A stretch of 64,000 nucleotides of DNA from Gnetum montanum (lineage: Eukaryota; Streptophyta; Gnetopsida; Gnetales; Gnetaceae), in the NCBI GenBank assembly GCA_015680685.1, contig MNCI01016011.1, positions 392,895 through 456,894 on the forward strand. Direction: 5' to 3'. Shown here one piece after another: positions 11,240 to 23,891 of this stretch (position 1 is the stretch's first letter; the number at the start of each line of letters is the position of its first letter). The notes below the pieces were generated by a model. That model ran no database searches. It was not told the origin of the DNA and saw only the letters and a list, made by a program, of their open reading frames with translations. A program made the position numbers and the translations under genes.

Positions 11240-12650
11240 TTGAGTTGGAAGGAGGAGATATGAAAAATAGAATGTGGGTATCCATCAAGTGAGGCAGTAG
11301 TTACACTCATCAGTCTTGGTTCTAGGAAAGGCTTGACTTATTAGATATTGACCAACTACCTTTTATCTAGGCTATCAGGTTTGTAAATTATCATGGCCCT
11401 AGAGGTAAAGGTTTGATCAATTATATAAGGTCCCTTCCACAATGTTTGAAATTTTTCCTTTTAAGGTACATGTGTGGGGTTTTAGTAGAGGAACTTATCT
11501 CCTGGTTGAAACCTTACTTTCCTAATTCTAAAGTCATGGTGTTGCTTGCTAAATGCCTTGTTCACCTCATTCAAAGATAGGGCTACTAAGCGAATTTCAT
11601 ATAGCATGTTTAAATTGATCAATCTTTCCTTTTATGCTAAACCTAGGTCAAGGTTTAGATCACAGGTTGTTGAGAGTGTACAAAGCTCAAATTGAATTAC
11701 AAGTGTTGGAAGTTTTTTGTACACTAACTCATAGGGAGAATATCCAATTGGAAGTTTTTAAGTTGATCGATAAGCCCAAAGAGCATCATTAAGTTTTGTG
11801 CTCCAATCCTTCCTATATTTGCTAATGGTTAGCGTTAATATTTTTGTAATCTCCAAATTGGTTTCCTCTACTTGACCGTTGGCTTGGAGGTGGTAAGGTG
11901 TTGTTAATTTATGTTCTACCCCTAAGCGTTACATTAGTTTTCTAAATGTGGTACCTATGAAATGAGTCCCATTATTAGAAATTAGTGAATGCCCCAAACC
12001 TATTCACAATATGTTATTGTATAAATCAGGCAGTAGTGGATGATGTGCAATTTGTAATGGTTGCCACTTTAGCCCATTTTGTGCAGTAGTCAAATGCTAC
12101 TATAATATACGCTTTCTTGGTAGACATGGATGTGATGGGAGCCATGAAGTCAACACCCCATATGTCGAAAAGTTCTAGTGGTTGAATCCACTATTGAGGA
12201 CCTTCCATCCAAGTAGTCATCTCCTCGTCACATTGACAATGTTCATAAGACTTGATAAATTGGTAGGCATCCCTAAAGATTATGGGCCAATAGTATCCTA
12301 CCATCATGATTTTTATGGCTGTGTGTCTCCTTGCATTGTGGCCTCTGCAAGGTCCTTCATGAGCATCCTAGAAAACACGTAGTTTATCTTTGTCAGGGAC
12401 ACACCAATAGATCAAGCCATCGACATATACCATGTAAATGTGTTCATTAATTTCCATGAAGTATTTGAATCGATGAAGAAATTGTTTCTTCTTTCTAAAA
12501 TTGAAGTCTTGTGACATCTCTTGACTTAGAAGATATGTGAGGATGCCATTATACCATATTGCTTTTTCAGGCGTGTGTTCATTTATTGCCCCAATAAAGA
12601 GGAGTTTATTTGGAAATTCATCAAAGAGTGGGCTCTCCTCCTCTTTGTTA
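11240..12650 (-). pseudogene. Athila-2 integrase, broken
   Basis: Integrase that would insert the cDNA into host chromatin. Read on the minus strand it starts after RNase H with the zinc-binding region (around 12370-12540, EINEHIYMVYVDGLIYW block) and continues through the core, which has several stops and shifts. It ends in the C-terminal region near 11300, where the other copies carry the W-N-P-T-H and L-W-K-G/W-P-Y blocks. The order and spacing match Athila-3 and Athila-4. No intact catalytic triad frame can be read. Confidence 0.72.
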
Positions 12651-13250
12651 TCCCATCTTAGGCAAGAAAGGTGGTCAACGACCACATTCTCAGTCCATTC
12701 GTGATCTACCATAGTAAGATCAAATTCTTGCAAGATTACAAGCCATTGTATAACATGAGGGCTCATCGTTAGCTTATTCATAAGGAAGTGAATTACACTA
12801 TGGTCCATATGTATAAATACTTTGTAACCTAGCACATAATGTCTAAAATTTTTAGCGCATACACCATTTCCATTAATTCTTTCTCCATGGTGGTGTAATT
12901 TAACTGTGCCCTCACAATGCTTTGACTCATGTAGTGGATGTAATATGGACTTTTCTTATCATCCATCTGCGTGAGTACTACTTCCAAAGCATAATTAGAT
13001 GTGTCTGTTATGATATGGAATAGTTTGAACCAATCTAGTGCTCATAGGATTGGTATTTCTATGAGTTTTTCTTTTAATTGTTAAAATGCATTTTCACATT
13101 CCTTGGTTCAAATGAAAGATGCATGTTTCTTTGTAAGCTCTACTAATGACTTTGCAATCTTAGAGAAATTATCAATAAATCTTTAGTAGTAACCAATGTG
13201 TCCAAGGAATGACCAAAAATCTTTAATAGTCTTTGCTTGGCATGTTATTC
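12651..13250 (-). pseudogene. Athila-2 RNase H, broken
   Basis: RNase H domain that removes RNA from RNA:DNA hybrids during reverse transcription. The C-terminal half is readable in 12835-12650: VFIHMDHSVIHFLMNK, then WLVILQEFDL and VVVDHLSCL, the usual plant gypsy series of tDH, LQEFDLxI and ADHLSRL blocks. The N-terminal half (12836-13250) is in other frames with stops. Confidence 0.72.
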
Positions 13251-14310
13251 CTTGGATGACCCCTATTTTTTCTAGGCCTACATAAATCCCTTTCTGCGAA
13301 ATTCAGTGTCCTAGCATAATGCCTTCTTGGATGATGAGATGGCTCTTTTGCTAATTAAGTCATAGGTTTGTCTCAACACATATCTTCAATATGTGCTTAG
13401 GTTGGTCTAAGGCTTGCTCAAATGTAGCTTCATAGGTGGAGAATTCATCCATGAAAACTTCAACACCACTACTGATTTTTTGTTGAAAGAAACTAAGGAC
13501 CAAGCATTGATATGTTGCAAGGGAATTACATAAGTCAAATGGCATCTTATAGTATGCAAAAGTTCCCCAAGGACTCGTGAATGTTATCTTGGCCTAGTCT
13601 TCTGGTGAAATTTGGATTTGGTTATAGTCACCATGACCATCCAAGAAACTATAATAATAATGCCCAGACATGGTGTTTAATATTTGATCCACAAATGGCA
13701 AAGGAAAGTGATCCTTAAATGTTACCATATTTAACAACCTAAAGTCAATGCAAATATGCCATTTACCATCCTTCTTTAGTACAATTACAAATGTGCTAAC
13801 CCATTCACTATCCACGATTAGATAGATAAACCTTGCCTTGAGGAGTTGCTCTATTTCCTCCTTAATGATTTGCTTTAATTCATGGTGTAGCCACCTCTGT
13901 GGCTGCCTTCTAGGCTTTATGGCCAAGTTAGTGTAGATGTGAGGTTGGCATATCCTTGGATCAATTCTTGTTAACTCTGGATATGACCAAGTGAATGTTG
14001 TTGACCATTTATTCATGACTTCCAACAAATTTTCTTTTTGTTTAGGAGCAAGTTTGGCATTAATGATGACCAGTTTAGCATTCTTAAAAATGCATACTCC
14101 ATTTTGACTAGTAAATTTTAGTTCTAAGAGCTCCTGCTTGAAGTGATTAGGGATCTCCAACCCTCCCCAATAGTTATCATCATCTTCATTAGAGAGTTGG
14201 GAATGGACTTGTTCTATTTTGTCTATGCCTTCTACATATGCACAAGTTAAGCTCTCAGTTGGTTCCATGCATATTATGCTACTATTTGGATCAGCTATTA
14301 GCCATTGGGT
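13251..14310 (-). pseudogene. Athila-2 reverse transcriptase, broken
   Basis: RNA-directed DNA polymerase domain. The open stretch 14268-13594 starts with the conserved linker (MEPTESLTCAYVEGID) and covers the palm-entry motifs: the W-V-S/KKDGKWHICIDFRLLN region and YYSFLDGHGDYNQI, which is motif A with its Asp intact. A frameshift near 13590 separates this from the next block. There 13444-13455 encodes Phe-Met-Asp-Glu in place of the catalytic Phe-Met-Asp-Asp, so the second active-site Asp is lost. Athila-4 keeps FMDD at the same place. Confidence 0.85.
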
Positions 14311-14960
14311 GCCCTCCTACTTTGTGGCTGCTGCGTACAGACACCTTTGAATATTAATTTCTTGTGCACACTGATTGCATGCCTTAATGTATGTTCTTTT
14401 AATTGACCAAATCTTTTTCATGCAATTGCACTTGTTGTCGCTGTACACAATGCATGGAATATGCTTCTTCTTAATTTTTCCTAACTCATTATTCTTAGAT
14501 ATTTCGAGAGATAGGTCCCTTATACCCATTTGCAGATCAACCGTGCTTAACCAAGCCCTTCCCATGATGATGGAAAAGTCACTTTTGCAGTTACCCATCT
14601 TGTGATTACTAGAAAATTAGCAGAATAGGACCACCCACAAACTATGGTCACAATGTCCTTTACTAATCCCAAAGGGACCATAATTGACTAATCTACTAAT
14701 TCTAAATGGATGTTGCTCTTCTTAAGAGGTGGTACGTTCCAGGCTCTGTACATATCATGGGAGATGAGTTTAACTCTAGAGCCAGAGTCAAGAAGAGCCT
14801 TGCATGGCTCTTATTTAGCAATCTGTAGAAAGATGAGTGAAATTCCTAGATCACATATTTTTGTATGAAGGTTACTAGCCTTGATCCAGTCAGAAACAAC
14901 ATGAGTTAGCATTACAATGTAGATCCTAGATGGCACTTAGTTTGAAGAGTGCTCGAAAGT
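14311..14960 (-). pseudogene. Athila-2 aspartic protease, broken
   Basis: The active-site triplet Asp-Ser-Gly is intact (+ coordinates 14781-14789, minus context ALLDSGSRVKL). The second block SIIMGRAWLSTVD lies in the open stretch 14598-14317, followed by the CNQCAQEINIQ connector to RT. In-frame stops fall between the two halves. Same layout as Athila-1, -3 and -4. Confidence 0.8.
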
Positions 14961-17382
14961 ATTTGATGTAAAGGATGAGGGTACTAGAGATGTAGGGTAA
15001 TCAGCCAGAGTAGATTGTGTTGAAGAGGATTGTTAGGCTAGAAGAAAGGTTATTTCCTTGATTGATTATCCAGACCACTTGGTTGAAAAACTAGTTGTGA
15101 GTGTACAACCCTTGCAGCATTTCACTATTGCAGCTTGGAGAAATTTCAGCCTACATGGATGAAGCAAGAGGTAACTAAGTTAAATGTGGAGGTGTAGATG
15201 CAAAGGAATGTGAAGGATGATAAGGGTATGAATATGGGTTTTTCCCTTGAGTAGATGATGAATGTGTTCAGTGATACTCCATAGGGTAATAGTGATACTA
15301 GAATGATACATGACTTGCCAAACTTCTAGGGGAGACAAGTTACTGAACATAGTACCCATATGGATCTGGTTGCCTATAAGGATACTACTACCTTGGTAGT
15401 GGCATTCCCCATGATTTTGGTTGGTACCACTATTGGTACTATTCATAAGGTTGTGGAGGAGTTCCACTTGGATAGTAAGCTTATTGTTATTGGTGGAACT
15501 GTTTTGGACTGTCCTGAGGATAAGGAAATCATCTTGGAGCTTGCCTACATGCTAGGTGAGGGTTTAGTGCATACACTCCAGATTCTTGTAAGTGTGACAT
15601 CATAGGGAAAAATCCCTTTAGATGTTTATATTGACAGATGTCACATTCGGTTTCATTATTAAAGTCAAACTCCACAACTTCCTCTACTATCGCAACTTTG
15701 CCCTTACCTCTTTGGTAGGCACGTTCAGCCTCTTTTCACTGTCTATGATTACAATCACTATTTTACTCTTTGGATTCTTCAACGATCTTTAAAGTAGTTT
15801 GAAAATTTTCATCTAAAGAGTCCCATAACTTGTCAACCTTGGCTGAAATGTTAGAAACAAATTTTTGGATAGGCAAGATTTTTCTGTTCATCACTTCATT
15901 AAGTGATGACTCCTCATCACAAAATCAGACCTCTCATCTTTTGATGAATGGGTTCCTATTGTACTCTTCAACACTCTCCCTTTTTTGTAGCTGACCTTCT
16001 TCTTTTTCTACCTACTCAATTAGCCTTTGGATCTGATGAGCTCTTATTTCAGAAAACCTCCCTTGGGCATACATTCTAAGGGTTCTTCTTGTTTCTACCC
16101 TAAGCCCATCTATGATGTGATGAAGTTGTTCCCTCTAAGAGTAACCATGGTTAGGGCATCTATGTAAGAGTGAATAGTATTAGACCATGGCAGCATCCAA
16201 GGGTTCATGTGCTCCTTGTTTCTAGCCTTGGATTTGCCTTCTTAGATTAGACACTCTAGAGTATGTTTGATATTTGTCATTGAACAGTTCTAACATGGTA
16301 CCCCATCTTTGGATAGATTCTGGTTCTAAGGACTGGTACCAAATTTTAACTTCCTTAATGAATGTCCTTGGGAAAAGCTTTAGTTTCTACCACTCATTCT
16401 CGATTTTTTGTAAGGCACAAGCATCTTGAAAAGCTTGCAAATGTGTTTGCGGATCATAATTATATCCCCCCTCAAATCATAGGATACTGTTCATATCTAG
16501 GCATTTAATTTGAATATTCTTCATATGCCTAGTTGGAATTCTTATTACCTCTACAATGTTAAGCATACTTCAAGTTGCCAGTAAAGGTTTATCATCATTG
16601 CTACGTTGATGATACCAATGATGGTTTTAACCACCCCTTCAAATTTTGGTGGCCTTCACAGTCATTGTTATTTCGTTGATCAACGTCATCATGGTTGTTT
16701 CAATGGCAACTTTCATGAGAATCGTGAGATGAAGAGGAATGTTTGAAATCAGATGAATAGGATGAAGAGGAAGGTGGATTTCCACCACTGCCACTGTGTC
16801 CACCATTACTATTACACTTTTTTTGATCACCATCATTAGATCCCTTGTTATTACGATGTTCACCTGAGTTCCTACCTTGGCGATCACTCTTCCTTAGACC
16901 CAGTTTATGAATAGTTGATTGTAGGGTCGAGTTCACACCCTCACCATCATTAGCAGGGGTGGAGAATCTTCATGTTGAGAACCTTCCAAGGGAGGATCCT
17001 CATTATCCTCTTGATCTAGTAGGAACAAGGGGTTAATGTAATGTTTCCCCTTTGTAGCTTCATGGAGTTTCTCTTGATGTTTATCTCACATATGTTGTGT
17101 TTTAGTAGGACAATAGTTTTGAGTGTCATATCCATCCACAACATACTCTTCATGAAGATCTACTATGCCCAATTTCTTAAGGGTTTTAAATAGCATTCCA
17201 GGCATAGATCTATCGGGGGGCAAAATAACATTTCCCTCCATATCACGCCATCGCATTTGTTCATCCTAATGTAGGATGAAGGTGAAATCTGGCACAAACT
17301 CATCTAGATGAGTGTATACCACCTTGCATTCCTATAGGACCAATGGTTTAGTACCTTCAAGCTTATGAGAAGAAGAAGACAT
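14961..17382 (-). pseudogene. gag: Athila-2 gag, broken
   Basis: The start ATG at 17380-17382 opens MSSSSHKLEG and runs into the conserved N-terminal block (VVYTHLDEFVPDFTFILH). A TAG stop follows at 17266-17268, where Athila-1 has CAA. A Ser/His/Gly-rich linker lies at about 16640-16940. The capsid-like region (about 16560-15700) has many stops. The zinc knuckle CDICQYKHLKGF is at about 15611-15646, with the last Cys replaced by Phe as in Athila-1. The C-terminal part up to the protease is Gln/Tyr/Pro-rich and disrupted. Confidence 0.78.
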
Positions 17383-17403
17383 TTAGTACCTTCAAGCTTA
17401 TGT

Positions 17404-17492
17404 AGGTTGAAATGCATCAACGAGGCCTCATTGATGTGGTCAACTGCATCGATGGGGCCTCGATGATGTAGCCAACCAATGAAGACTCAACA
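17404..17492 (-). repeat. Athila-2 5' LTR remnant (first ~90 bp)
   Basis: Minus strand begins TGTTGAGTCTTCATTGGTTG, like the start of the 3' LTR at 5893. It contains the same GAGGCC/GGCCTC palindromic motifs, then jumps straight to the gag start. The rest of the LTR and the primer site are deleted. Confidence 0.72.
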
Positions 17493-17749
17493 ACTAGTAT
17501 TAGAGAAAGTATTAAATATCTCAGACAAATAGCTCGTATGGAAAAATATTCCTTATCTAACAAGAATATTATTAACTCAAAGATTAAAACTAGTGTTGAC
17601 AAAAAGATTATAATTGATGATATAGATTCTTCCCATAAGATTAATAACAAGTAACAAGGTGAAGATCTTCCACAAGTGATACCACTTGCTTTGATACAAA
17701 TATTAGTATTAAGCCACAATTCTCTATCTCAAATCCTTTTACTATTTTA
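17493..17749 (+). pseudogene. Unidentified protein-coding remnant interrupted by Athila-2
   Basis: Directly at the Athila-2 border a plus-strand frame of about 85 codons reads TSIRESIKYLRQIARMEKYS and onward, Lys/Ile/Asp-rich, with a single internal stop (near 17653) before it ends at 17747-17749. The composition is more protein-like than the surrounding AT-rich DNA, and the frame starts at the insertion point, so it could be the second half of an older coding sequence. I do not recognise the family. It may belong to another mobile element, and chance cannot be excluded. Confidence 0.3.
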
Positions 17750-18999
17750 AGTTCAAGCATGAATGTTGAAAAGTGACATAAATTTTTTTATGATTGGGAC
17801 CTTCATCCCTACCAATAATAAATTTTCTTCATTTATTTTTTCATTATATTAATTGTAATGTGGTACACCTGAGTAGACAATCCTAAACTTGGAAAGTTTG
17901 TTCTTTGATGTTTTCTTTATGATGTCTACTCAATGTCAAGCTTGTGATGTGCTTTGAATTTTCTTTACTTATTATTAATATTTTTTTTGGGGTTGACACC
18001 CCCTCATCTAATTCTAGTTCTAACATCCCCTTGGTGATTCCATATTTTAACTATGTTATTTGACTTTTTGTTGCTCTTACCTCTTTGCATTGTAAACTAA
18101 CCTAGGTTTGTGACTGGGTAGGTTAGTAATAAGATATTAGTCCACCAAAGTATAAACCCAAGTTTAATTTTACCATCCCCTATAAAGATGGATCATAAAT
18201 TAGTACCTCTTAAGTGTCTCCTAACTATACCATATACATGACATGTACTTTACAAACTCATAACTAGAATATCATTATCTAATTTTAAAACTGAAACTAA
18301 ATATTTACTTGTGTCCACTAAGATCCTCTTGAATCTATTGGATACAAAAACTTTAGAATTCTTTGTACTATCTTGATTGGTTCCCTTAAACATTACACTT
18401 TTATATTAATGACAAATTAATAAGCCCACATATTGTACCATCTATAGTTTGCATATTATTTCTTTGCTACTAGATTCATCATCAATTGCAATTAATTTCA
18501 TTATTAAATATTACAACTAGTTAACAATTAGATTCATTATCAATACTTATAATAACTTTCAACCAAGAATCACTGAAGTCATTCTCTAGCCTATTTTGTG
18601 TCTACTTCATTTTTTTGCATTTGGAATTGTCTTCAACCGCTCATTCTAAATTCTATTTGGGAACTTTGATGTGTAGTTATTTTTCAACAACAAGAGTATA
18701 ACTATAACCTCTCTTCAAGCATCAAATACTAGATTTTCAAAAATGTCTCTTTTCAATTACAACTTCAAGAAAAAAAGCTTTTAGTGAAACCTAAACGATT
18801 AATTTGTTTTCTTTAATAGTAATTTATTTTTGTTTTGAAGGCTCAATGATGGAAAGCTATCAGCTTTTGTTATTATTTGTTCATCTCTAATCAATGTATT
18901 TGTTTTCTCTAGAGAGAGTTTTCTCCTTTATAAGAAACTCTTTTTGGGGTCCAACACACCCCCTACGTGCTCTGTGCAACAAAATATATGTAAATTAAC
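17750..18999. other. Unassigned AT-rich DNA
   Basis: No convincing frame, RNA gene or LTR pair. Two similar short segments, GGGGTTGACACCCCC (17991) and GGGGTCCAACACACCCCC (18946), each preceded by a T-run, might mark ends of an older repeat. I cannot establish this by eye. Confidence 0.4.
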
Positions 19000-19085
19000 A
19001 ATGAGGTGTTAGCCTAGTGGTAAAACACTTGATTTAAAAGCTCAAGTCATATGGTAGAAGCTCACCAGAAAATAAAGGTTTGCTT
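19000..19085 (+). repeat. tRNA-derived SINE remnant
   Basis: GAGGTGTTAGCCTAGTGG (about 19003-19020) carries a pol III A-box-like TAGCCTAGTGG. About 43 bp later, GGTAGAAGCTC (19053-19063) is a degraded B box (consensus GGTTCGAATCC). This spacing and the flanking text are typical of plant tRNA-related SINE heads. It cannot be a functional tRNA, because the arms do not pair and the B box is damaged. Confidence 0.5.
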
Positions 19086-19699
19086 TGAAAGGTTGTAATA
19101 ATGCTTTTTTGCAAAATTCCTTAAGGTAATATAGATAAACATCTTAGAGCTTTTTACAAAGGCTAATTTCACCTTTGACTAAATGTTTTGTCTAACTTGC
19201 TAAGAAATTCTAATTGGTCACAATGTTTTTGTTTCGTTTCATGTAGGGTCTTCTTAAGGCCTATCCTCATCATAGTGGAGCTAGTCAGTATTTTGTGCTA
19301 CATTGGTCATCCCAAGACCAATACTCCACCACATGACATGCCTCTTGGAAAGCTTTCATTATGGTTTTAACCTAGGATAAGGGACTTCCTTGCCTAACTC
19401 CTTAGGAACTTCATTGTGATTTTGTGGTCACACTTGTTGAGAGATGCAGCCAGGGTCATTATGGAGAATGACCTTCCACATCTATCCTTAAAAGTCATGG
19501 AGCCAAAATCTCCCCATGTTTGATATATTTTATGTTTTAGTCTTTGGTTTAAGTCTTGATTTTGGTTATGGGTTACTAAATGGCTATATATTACTCCATT
19601 TCAAGCCTTAGGAGACATTGGAAACCCTAGTGGTGAAGGTGGGAATGACCCACCACTTCCTTTTTAAGATGCCACTCAGTAGTCTCCTTCAATTTAGCT
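19086..19699. other. Unassigned sequence left of Tat-A
   Basis: No gene or repeat recognised. The 3' LTR expected for Tat-A should lie here or slightly further right, but nothing matches its 5' LTR (25126-26100). Confidence 0.4.
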
Positions 19700-19997
19700 T
19701 GTTGGCTATTTTTTTATTTTTGTCTTTATGTTGATGGCTATGGCTAGCCAAAAGTATGTTATGGATGGTTATGGATGTTTAAATTTTAAATTTAAATATT
19801 TGGTTCTATTTTGGCGATATCCATTTATAATAATAAATGTTAAAAATGGCTATGTTGACATTTTTGGTTATAAAATAAAATGGCTAATCAATGCAATAAT
19901 AGGCCAAGCAATGAGAGATACGATGATAAAAGGAATGTTTGCTAGTTTTAGGCCATTGCGAGCACAAGTTATATTGTGTGATTGTGGCTATGTTGCT

Positions 19998-20140
19998 AGT
20001 TTAATGTCTTAGTAGATGATAATCCTAATTTAAGGTCATAGTGGACCATAGTGCCAATTTTAGGCCTTACTAGGCCATCGTGCCAGTTTTAGGTCTTAGT
20101 AGGCCATCATGCTAGTTTTAGGCCTTAGCAAGCCATGCCT
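19998..20140 (-). repeat. 29-bp minisatellite in Tat-A 3' region (5 copies)
   Basis: Units start at 19998, 20027, 20056, 20085 and 20114, each of the form AATTTTAGGCCTTAGTAGG then CCATGATGCC (read on +). The same unit recurs eight times in Tat-B (60743-60971) and in degraded form in Tat-C (about 53354-53435). Confidence 0.85.
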
Positions 20141-20420
20141 AAAAGAGTCACTTTTTTAATGTTTTAAAATAAAGAAAGGTTGTAGCAAATGAGTAACAAT
20201 GCAAATAAATTTACACTATATGCATAGGGTATGTTCATAAAATAATAGAGATATAATAAATTTGAAGAGAAAAAATAAGGCTATCTAGCTATCATTGTCT
20301 CTAGTCATAGAGGCATGAGGAGGTTAAGGTAAACTTCACTTGTGCGGACTCTTCCTAATCTTTGCAAGATTAGGGAGTGAGTAAGATCTAATCTACACAA
20401 GCCTATATTTGCCATCCCCT

Positions 20421-21060
20421 TCACCTACAAATGTTAAAAGGGAGTTCATCCCATAATGTATCACATTGCTTTTCATTATCATTATTGGTTGTCTTGGATT
20501 TTTGCTCTTCATGGCCAGGAGCTTCTTCTTAAAGCTCCACTTCGAAGCCTTGTTCTATGCCAATGTTGTTAATAGCTAGGGGAGTCACATTGTCACTATG
20601 AATAATGATTTCACCTCCCTCGTAAGGAAGGTGAATTTCTTAATGGATGGGTAAGGACATCGCTCATAATTGAGCCAACTAAGGCCTTCCTAGGATCAAG
20701 TTGAATTTGGGTGTCTCTTCCACCATCAAGAATTTTGTAGTTGTAGGAAATTATTCTCTAACTACAAAATCTAAGGAGATAGACACCTTAACAGAAACTC
20801 TTGATCCATTGAAGGACTTAAGAGCTATGGTGGTCATAGGTTGTACTTGCTCAACTAAGCCCAAGCATTCAAAAATGATGCATGGAATGAAATTGGTTAT
20901 AGCTCCATCATCAACATGCACTTGATGTATTTTAAATTATCCTATGTGTATGGCTATGAATAAAGGGGCTATCATCACTTTGCCTTTCTAAGAATTAACC
21001 TTAATTTCACTATCATGAAATGTCAAGGGTGTTGATTTCTCCTTCCATGGTGATGAAGGA
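20421..21060 (-). pseudogene. Tat-A protease, broken
   Basis: On the minus strand the frame reads a Tat-style protease C-terminal half: a beta-rich VSVKVSISLDFVV, then a PKFNLILGRP block whose following Trp codon is TAG, then EIHLPYEGGEIIIHSDN. This parallels Tat-C (FNMILGRPWLAQ and YLPYEGGQVIIHGDN). The frame ends at TGA 20421-20423, shortly after a Lys/Glu/Asn-rich tail. Polymerase domains do not follow. Confidence 0.68.
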
Positions 21061-23891
21061 ATCATGATGACATGGATGGCTTCCTCCTTAGTAGGAATAT
21101 CTCCACTAATAGGTATGGAGATCAACATTTTGACTAGTGCCTCACGATGTGTGGCAAAAGTCATGATTAGGTCATATAAGCTTAAAGTTATGTTTTTTTG
21201 CTTGAGGGACTACTTAACTTGGTCCATTACATTGAGAAAAATTTTGTCACTGGCCATGGGCTTGTCACCTTAGTTATGCTTTACTTCCTCCATGCATCCC
21301 AAAATGTGAACTTCAACTTTAGGTCATGGCTCTTTTTTATTGTTTTGGTTGTGGGCTTTGGTTTCCTCCTATGGCTCATTGGTTGAAGGAGATGAGGTAG
21401 AGGAGGTCATAGGTATAGCTAAAATGGAAGTAGGCTTCAATGGACCCACTTCTTTTCATGCCTCTATCTACTTGTCTTCCTTATCAAGATTTTTCTTATG
21501 CCTCTTCCTTTGGTTGGATGAAATTTTTTGGTTGTCAGTTGTTGGCTTAAGGAAGAGGTGGTAGCATTGGCCAACACAAGGGGTTGTTGTGTAGTTGGTT
21601 GGGCTATAGCTATTTGGGTTATGTTGGGTTGGGAGACCTTGATGAAAAAGGTTCCCTCAAAGGTATTTATGATGGTACTCTCACAACAAAGGGGGATCTT
21701 GAACTATGGGAAGCCAAAGAAGCCTTTTCATTATAGAGGGATACTTTGATCATGAATGGTTCTTTGGTAGGTCTCCAATTATCATTGATGTTAAATGCTA
21801 AAATAACATAGGAGATATTGTTAGCATTCAATGGATCTTTGTAGACTTGCATTGATTGGTTTTGTGATCAAACTGGGTTAGAAGCATCTAAGACCAATTC
21901 CCCTCTATCTATCATCCTTTCGAGGTCATCCTTTAGTGCAAAGCAAAAGTATATATCATGAAAAGGTAGTTGATGATAATGGTAGAAGCAGTCTAGCTTA
22001 ACGTATTTAGGAAATTGAGGATCATCCTTCATTGCCTAAGTGGGATCCTTTACTATTTCACATAGTCATTTGTGTTTCTTTCAAGCAGCCTTAGTCATTT
22101 GTTTATGTTGCATGCACCTACTTATTACTAGTTGGTCTGGCAACTTGGATGGTCTTAATGGCAATGTAGTATATTTAGACCTATCCTTTATTTTGAAGTT
22201 ATGTCTATTTGTTGTTGGTGTAGTGATCCCAAAATTTGATGGTTGGTTATTATGATCATTGGTGCGGACCTTGGGTGAGTTGACCTTTGGCCCTTAATTC
22301 ATGATCTTGGTTTCCTTGGTTATAGTTACTACAGTAGTGTTGTTTTATTTGCTCTTTTCCTTGTTTCTTTGAGCATGTTGGCTTTTATATGATATATAGG
22401 CTAGATCATGGCTGGTCTCTATGACATCTTCTATATTTTTATTTTGTGAAAATTATAAGCTAAGAGACTATGGATGAAGGTAGTAGATTTTAGACTTGAT
22501 GAAGTCATTAACTACTCCATTGAATATAGCTAATAAGTGGGCTTTGGCTATGGGCTTTGGTATTGCATTCAACAGTCCATTCCACTATTGAATGAATTTT
22601 TCTATAGGTTCTAAGGGCCCTTGCTTAAGGTTCATTAGTTAGTCAAGCATTATGTTAAGCTTCATGTTATACTTGAAGCAGTTGAAAAACTAGGCTATTA
22701 AGTCTTCTAGATAGGATATGGATCCCTTGGGTAATGTGTGATACCAATAAAGTGATTTTCTAGTCAAATACATAAAAAAAATCCTCATGATGGTATGAGG
22801 CCATGGCTATAAGAGAAAAAATTTTGATTGAAAGGTAATAAAGTGAGTATTAGGGTCACCTTCTCCATTATATTTACTAAATTGTGGAATGGGGACACCA
22901 AGAGGGAGTGTCAAAAGTGGGACTACAGGACTTATTGGATCATCTTGGTAGAAGTCCATAATCTTGATGGTTTGTGTGATAGAGGCTTTAAGCCTCTTCA
23001 ACTTCTCCATTAGGTTTTGGATCATTTGGAAGGCTTGATCTAGGCCTTACAGTGGTCCCATAGTTTGTGAGGTTTGTACATAAGTTTGTGGCATCTGTTG
23101 TAAGGCTTGCAACCTCGTTATGGATTGCATGATAGAAGGAAAAGGTTGTGTTATTTTTGTGGCTTGTGGACCCAATAAAGAAAAATATGTTTTTTCTAGA
23201 ACTTGAGGCACAAATGGGACAAACATGGTGTGTGACCCTTATGTTGTTGGAGGTGTCATGGTGGACCCCATGTGAGTAGTTAATAGATTTGTGGTGGTAA
23301 AAGCCACCATTTATGGTTTGGTATATCAAGGCTATGTTGCAAATGGCATTGAGGCTTTATAGTTTGTTGTTTGTGGCATTGATTGAGTGTGATGTGTAGC
23401 TACAACTAGCATGGGATTTGCCATAGTAGGGTGCAGAGGAGTGGAAAATGGTGGCACTGTGCTCATGGAGAAAACAAAGGCATTAGGTGAAGGTTCTATA
23501 ACATTGGTGGATGTTTGTTGGAATAATATTGCAAGGATGTTTTCATGTTCAAATTATACCCTAAATTCATCCTTCTCATCCTATTGTTCCCCAGAGGTAG
23601 GCTAGTCAGCTTCCTCTTCTACAGTAATCAATTAAGCTAGATGCTAGAATAGATGTTGTTAAGGAGAATTTCTTCATATGGGGAAGGGATGTACCCTTTT
23701 CCACCTTTATGTATGAGCTCAAACTCCCTTTTGGCCTCAGCTTCAATTCATGGAATTAACATGCTTACCTATATTTTGGCACCAATGAAGTTGTAGCAAT
23801 CTTTGTTAATGGTTGCAAAATTTGGACTCTCCCCTTTGACTCTCAAAGATCACCTACACTCAATGACTGTAGGGTCTTTGGGATCATACAT
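21061..23891 (-). pseudogene. gag: Tat-A gag, broken
   Basis: Likely start at 23889-23891 (MYDPKDPTVIECR), homologous to the Tat-C gag start. Blocks in order are NFIGAKI, a Lys/Glu-rich segment and GGKGYIPSPYEEIL. The capsid block with LDFYQDDPISPVV, PLGVPIPQFSKYNGEGDP and THFITFQSKFF follows at about 22950-22810 and is characteristic of plant gypsy gag. A C-terminal stretch contains PFMIKV and PFVVRVP repeats (about 21770-21680), the same kind of repeat as in Tat-C. Many stops and some shifts. Confidence 0.7.

Larger units (their letters stand above)
5293..17492 (-). mobile_element. Athila-2: long Athila-like retrotransposon with extra 3' ORF
   Basis: Minus-strand element read from 17492 down to 5293. 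It has a remnant of its 5' LTR start (17404-17492), gag, protease, RT, RNase H, integrase, about 2.2 kb of noncoding DNA, an extra broken ORF (8999-6092), a polypurine tract and a 3' LTR cut at 5293. All reading frames are broken by stops and some frameshifts. The 5' LTR body and primer site have been deleted, so the LTR start abuts gag. The 3' LTR lacks its last few hundred bases where Athila-1 begins. Confidence 0.85.

Noticed and set aside
11029-11310. 93-codon minus-strand open frame rich in Phe/Ile/Ser
   Set aside because: Same T-rich noncoding region after integrase in Athila-2. Composition explains the openness.
17417-17719. 100-codon minus-strand open frame
   Set aside because: It spans the Athila-2 LTR border and is antisense to the more protein-like plus-strand remnant.
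19000-19085. Functional tRNA gene
   Set aside because: A-box-like and B-box-like words are present, but the B box is damaged and no cloverleaf with a paired acceptor stem can be drawn. A SINE remnant is more likely.
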